This document shows positions 62,048 through 64,000 of a stretch of DNA of 64,000 bases, in pieces. Positions within the stretch are counted from its first letter, which is position 1. The number at the start of each line of letters is the position of its first letter. The notes under the pieces are model-generated. The model did not search any database and was not told where the DNA came from. It was given only the letters and a program-made list of their open reading frames with translations. The position numbers and the translations under genes are program-made. The DNA is from Arthrobacter sp. EM1 (GTDB lineage Bacteria > Actinomycetota > Actinomycetes > Actinomycetales > Micrococcaceae), in assembly GCF_029964055.1 (NCBI RefSeq), contig NZ_CP124836.1:1054001-1118000 (forward strand). The letters run 5' to 3'.

Positions 62048-63153
62048 TTGCACTGCTGATGGGCACCGGACTGGCCCTGCTGTTTGCCTTCCTGGGAACC
62101 CCGCTGTTTATCCGTTTCCTGGTCCGGAAGAGCTACGGACAATTCATCCGAGATGACGGGCCCACCTCGCACCACACCAAGCGCGGCACCCCGACGATGG
62201 GAGGCACTGTCGTCGTTCTCGCAGTGCTTGCGAGCTACGCCGTCACCCACCTCGTGATGTGGCTGATGAACCCGGCGTCGCCGGGACCCACCGCGTCGTC
62301 GCTGCTGCTGCTGTTCCTGATGGTCGGGATGGGGCTCGTCGGTTTCCTGGATGACTTCATCAAAATCTCCAAACAGCGAAGCCTGGGCCTCAATGCCAAG
62401 GCCAAACTCATCCTGCAGGCCGCCGTGGGCATCATTTTCGCCGTCCTTGCCCTGCAGTTCCCGGACGAAAACGGCGTGACACCGGCGTCGTACCAGATCT
62501 CGCTGGTCCGCGATATCCCATGGCTGGACCTCGCCTTCGCCGGTACGATCGTCGGAGCCATTCTCTTTGTGTTGTGGTCGAACCTGATCATCACCGCCGC
62601 CACCAACGGCGTGAACCTGACGGACGGCCTCGACGGCCTCGCCGCTGGGGCATCCATTATGGTCTTTGGTGCCTACACGCTGATGGGGATCTGGCAAAGC
62701 AATCAGGCCTGCGGCTCGCCACGGCAGGCCGGTGCCGGCTGTTACAGCGTCCGGGACCCGCTGGACCTGGCCCTGCTTGCCGCCATCCTCAGCGGGGCGC
62801 TGGTCGGATTCCTGTGGTGGAACACCTCGCCGGCAAAGATCTTTATGGGGGACACGGGGTCACTGGCCATCGGCGGTGCCGTCGCCGGCCTCGCCATCCT
62901 GTCCCGGACCGAGCTGCTGCTCGCCTTCATCGGCGGCTTGTTCGTCCTGATTACCCTTTCGGTGATCATCCAGGTCGGCTACTTCAAAATCACCAAGGGT
63001 AAAAGATTCTTCAAGATGGCACCGCTCCAGCATCACTTTGAGCTCAAAGGCTGGGCCGAGGTCACGGTCGTCGTCCGCTTCTGGATCCTCTGCGGGCTTT
63101 TCGTCGCCGCGGGCCTGGGCATCTTCTACGCCGAATGGGTGGTACTGCTGTGA
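62044..63153 (+). CDS. mraY: Phospho-MurNAc-pentapeptide translocase MraY
   Basis: MraY makes lipid I in the membrane. The 369-residue polytopic protein has [25 protein letters not shown] and [12 protein letters not shown] with the catalytic Asp residues, [10 protein letters not shown], and the C-terminal [21 protein letters not shown]. About ten membrane helices are readable. The insert [19 protein letters not shown] in one loop is an actinobacterial feature. GTG 62044; murD overlaps its stop by 4 nt. Confidence 0.96.
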   Translation: MIALLMGTGLALLFAFLGTPLFIRFLVRKSYGQFIRDDGPTSHHTKRGTPTMGGTVVVLAVLASYAVTHLVMWLMNPASPGPTASSLLLLFLMVGMGLVGFLDDFIKISKQRSLGLNAKAKLILQAAVGIIFAVLALQFPDENGVTPASYQISLVRDIPWLDLAFAGTIVGAILFVLWSNLIITAATNGVNLTDGLDGLAAGASIMVFGAYTLMGIWQSNQACGSPRQAGAGCYSVRDPLDLALLAAILSGALVGFLWWNTSPAKIFMGDTGSLAIGGAVAGLAILSRTELLLAFIGGLFVLITLSVIIQVGYFKITKGKRFFKMAPLQHHFELKGWAEVTVVVRFWILCGLFVAAGLGIFYAEWVVLL

Positions 63154-64000
63154 CTGGTCCGATCCCCGCGCCGCTCACGAGCTCGCCCCGGCTCCAGGAC
63201 CTGGTCAGCTGGGACTCCGCCTGGGCCGGATTGCGCGTAGTCGTCACGGGCATCGGGGTCTCCGGCTTCGCTGCCGCCGACACGCTGATAGAACTCGGCG
63301 CCCGTGTGGTGGTGGTCGACGCCGCCACCGGGCCCACGGCACGGGCCAAGGCGGACACCCTGCGGATCGTTGGTGCGGCCGATGTCCTGCTGGGCGAGGA
63401 CGCCGTTGAGTCCGTCCCCCGCATTGACGGAGCCACTCCGGACCTGATTGTCACCTCCCCGGGCTGGCGGCCGGACCAGGCCTTGCTCGCCGCCGCGGCG
63501 CGGGCCCACATCCCGGTCTGGGGCGACGTCGAACTGGCCTGGCGGCTGCGCGTGCGCAATGGACGCAAGACGGCCGACTGGCTCACCATCACCGGGACCA
63601 ACGGCAAGACCACCACCGTAGGGCTGACCGAGTCGATGCTCCAGGCGGCGGGGCTGAAGGCCATCGCCGTCGGCAACGTCGGCACACCGATCCTGGATGC
63701 GCTGCGCGATCCTGTCGATTACGACGTTTTCGCCGTTGAACTTTCCAGCTTCCAGCTGCACTGGAGCCACTCCGTCTCCCCGCTGGCAAGCGTCTGCCTC
63801 AACGTCGCCGAGGACCACGTCGACTGGCACGGCTCCTATGCGTCCTACCTGGCGGACAAGGCCAAAGTCTACGAAAACACCCAAAAAGCCTGCATCTACA
63901 ATGCCGAGCAGATCGAAACCGAGCGAATGGTCGAGGACGCCGACGTCGTCGAAGGGTGCCGTGCGGTGGCCTTCACCACCGTCACGCCGGCGGTCAGTAT
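63150..64000 (+). CDS. murD: UDP-MurNAc-L-Ala:D-Glu ligase MurD (3' end outside the window)
   Basis: MurD adds D-Glu to UDP-MurNAc-L-Ala. The reading frame from GTG 63150 stays open to the window edge (283 codons shown of about 500). It has a Rossmann start [22 protein letters not shown] segment at residues 28-46, the [11 protein letters not shown] loop, the P-loop [13 protein letters not shown] and [12 protein letters not shown] with [14 protein letters not shown] overlaps the mraY stop (63150-63153). The C-terminal domain is not visible. Confidence 0.93.
   Translation, partial: MTGPIPAPLTSSPRLQDLVSWDSAWAGLRVVVTGIGVSGFAAADTLIELGARVVVVDAATGPTARAKADTLRIVGAADVLLGEDAVESVPRIDGATPDLIVTSPGWRPDQALLAAAARAHIPVWGDVELAWRLRVRNGRKTADWLTITGTNGKTTTVGLTESMLQAAGLKAIAVGNVGTPILDALRDPVDYDVFAVELSSFQLHWSHSVSPLASVCLNVAEDHVDWHGSYASYLADKAKVYENTQKACIYNAEQIETERMVEDADVVEGCRAVAFTTVTPAVS

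Overview
The window is GC-rich actinobacterial chromosome. Protein character and gene order point to the Micrococcaceae (an Arthrobacter or Pseudarthrobacter relative). This rests on recognisable families, synteny remembered from Mycobacterium tuberculosis, and a MurE substrate motif (DDPH instead of DNPR) that fits a lysine-type wall. No database search was run. Nothing looks like a plasmid, prophage, insertion sequence or CRISPR array.

Layout. (1) 1-5807: nadK (3' end), recN, pyrG, a Nudix ADP-ribose pyrophosphatase and xerD, all rightward, as in mycobacteria. (2) 5808-21060: a variable segment that separates xerD from parA. It holds two ECF-sigma/membrane-protein pairs, a Nudix gene with a third paralogue of the membrane protein, the complete methylcitrate (propionate) cluster prpR-prpD-prpB-prpC with divergent prpE, and a C4-dicarboxylate module (sensor kinase, response regulator, dctA). 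(3) 21211-29152: parA-scpA-scpB-rluB-tyrA-cmk-plsC-der, tightly packed, for chromosome organisation and housekeeping. (4) 29293-34555: tRNA-Pro(GGG), a Fpg/Nei glycosylase, the conserved block gcvH-garA-ftsR-DUF151-merR, and a second ParA-like ATPase. (5) 34892-44514: pyruvate carboxylase, FadD-type acyl-CoA ligase, ROK glucokinase, a small membrane protein, two tandem alpha/beta hydrolases and an acyltransferase. (6) 44594-54141: class II DAHP synthase, a PASTA Ser/Thr kinase, a LysM/lytic transglycosylase, an Rv2175c-like DNA-binding protein, polyprenyl synthase, a lipoprotein, dinB and a DUF3040 membrane protein. (7) 54577-64000: the dcw cluster mraZ-rsmH-ftsL-ftsI-murE-murF-mraY-murD (murD runs off the end).

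How the parts work together. prpDBC/prpE turn propionate into pyruvate and succinate, while dctA imports C4-dicarboxylates and pyc refills oxaloacetate. CRP/GlxR-like sites lie before dctA and pyc. The kinase, LysM hydrolase, DUF3040 protein and dcw genes are all envelope growth and division functions.

Most interesting: a three-member family of membrane-anchored extracytoplasmic proteins, two of them paired with ECF sigma genes that share an upstream block (TGTAAGG-N12-CCGGAAACA); a seven-unit, exactly 9-bp-periodic GTTAC-type array before the LysM hydrolase gene that resembles an MtrA-type operator; identical TGTATACA palindromes 63 bp apart in the prpR/prpE gap; and three TGTGGAG repeats at a 10-bp period on the mraZ promoter.
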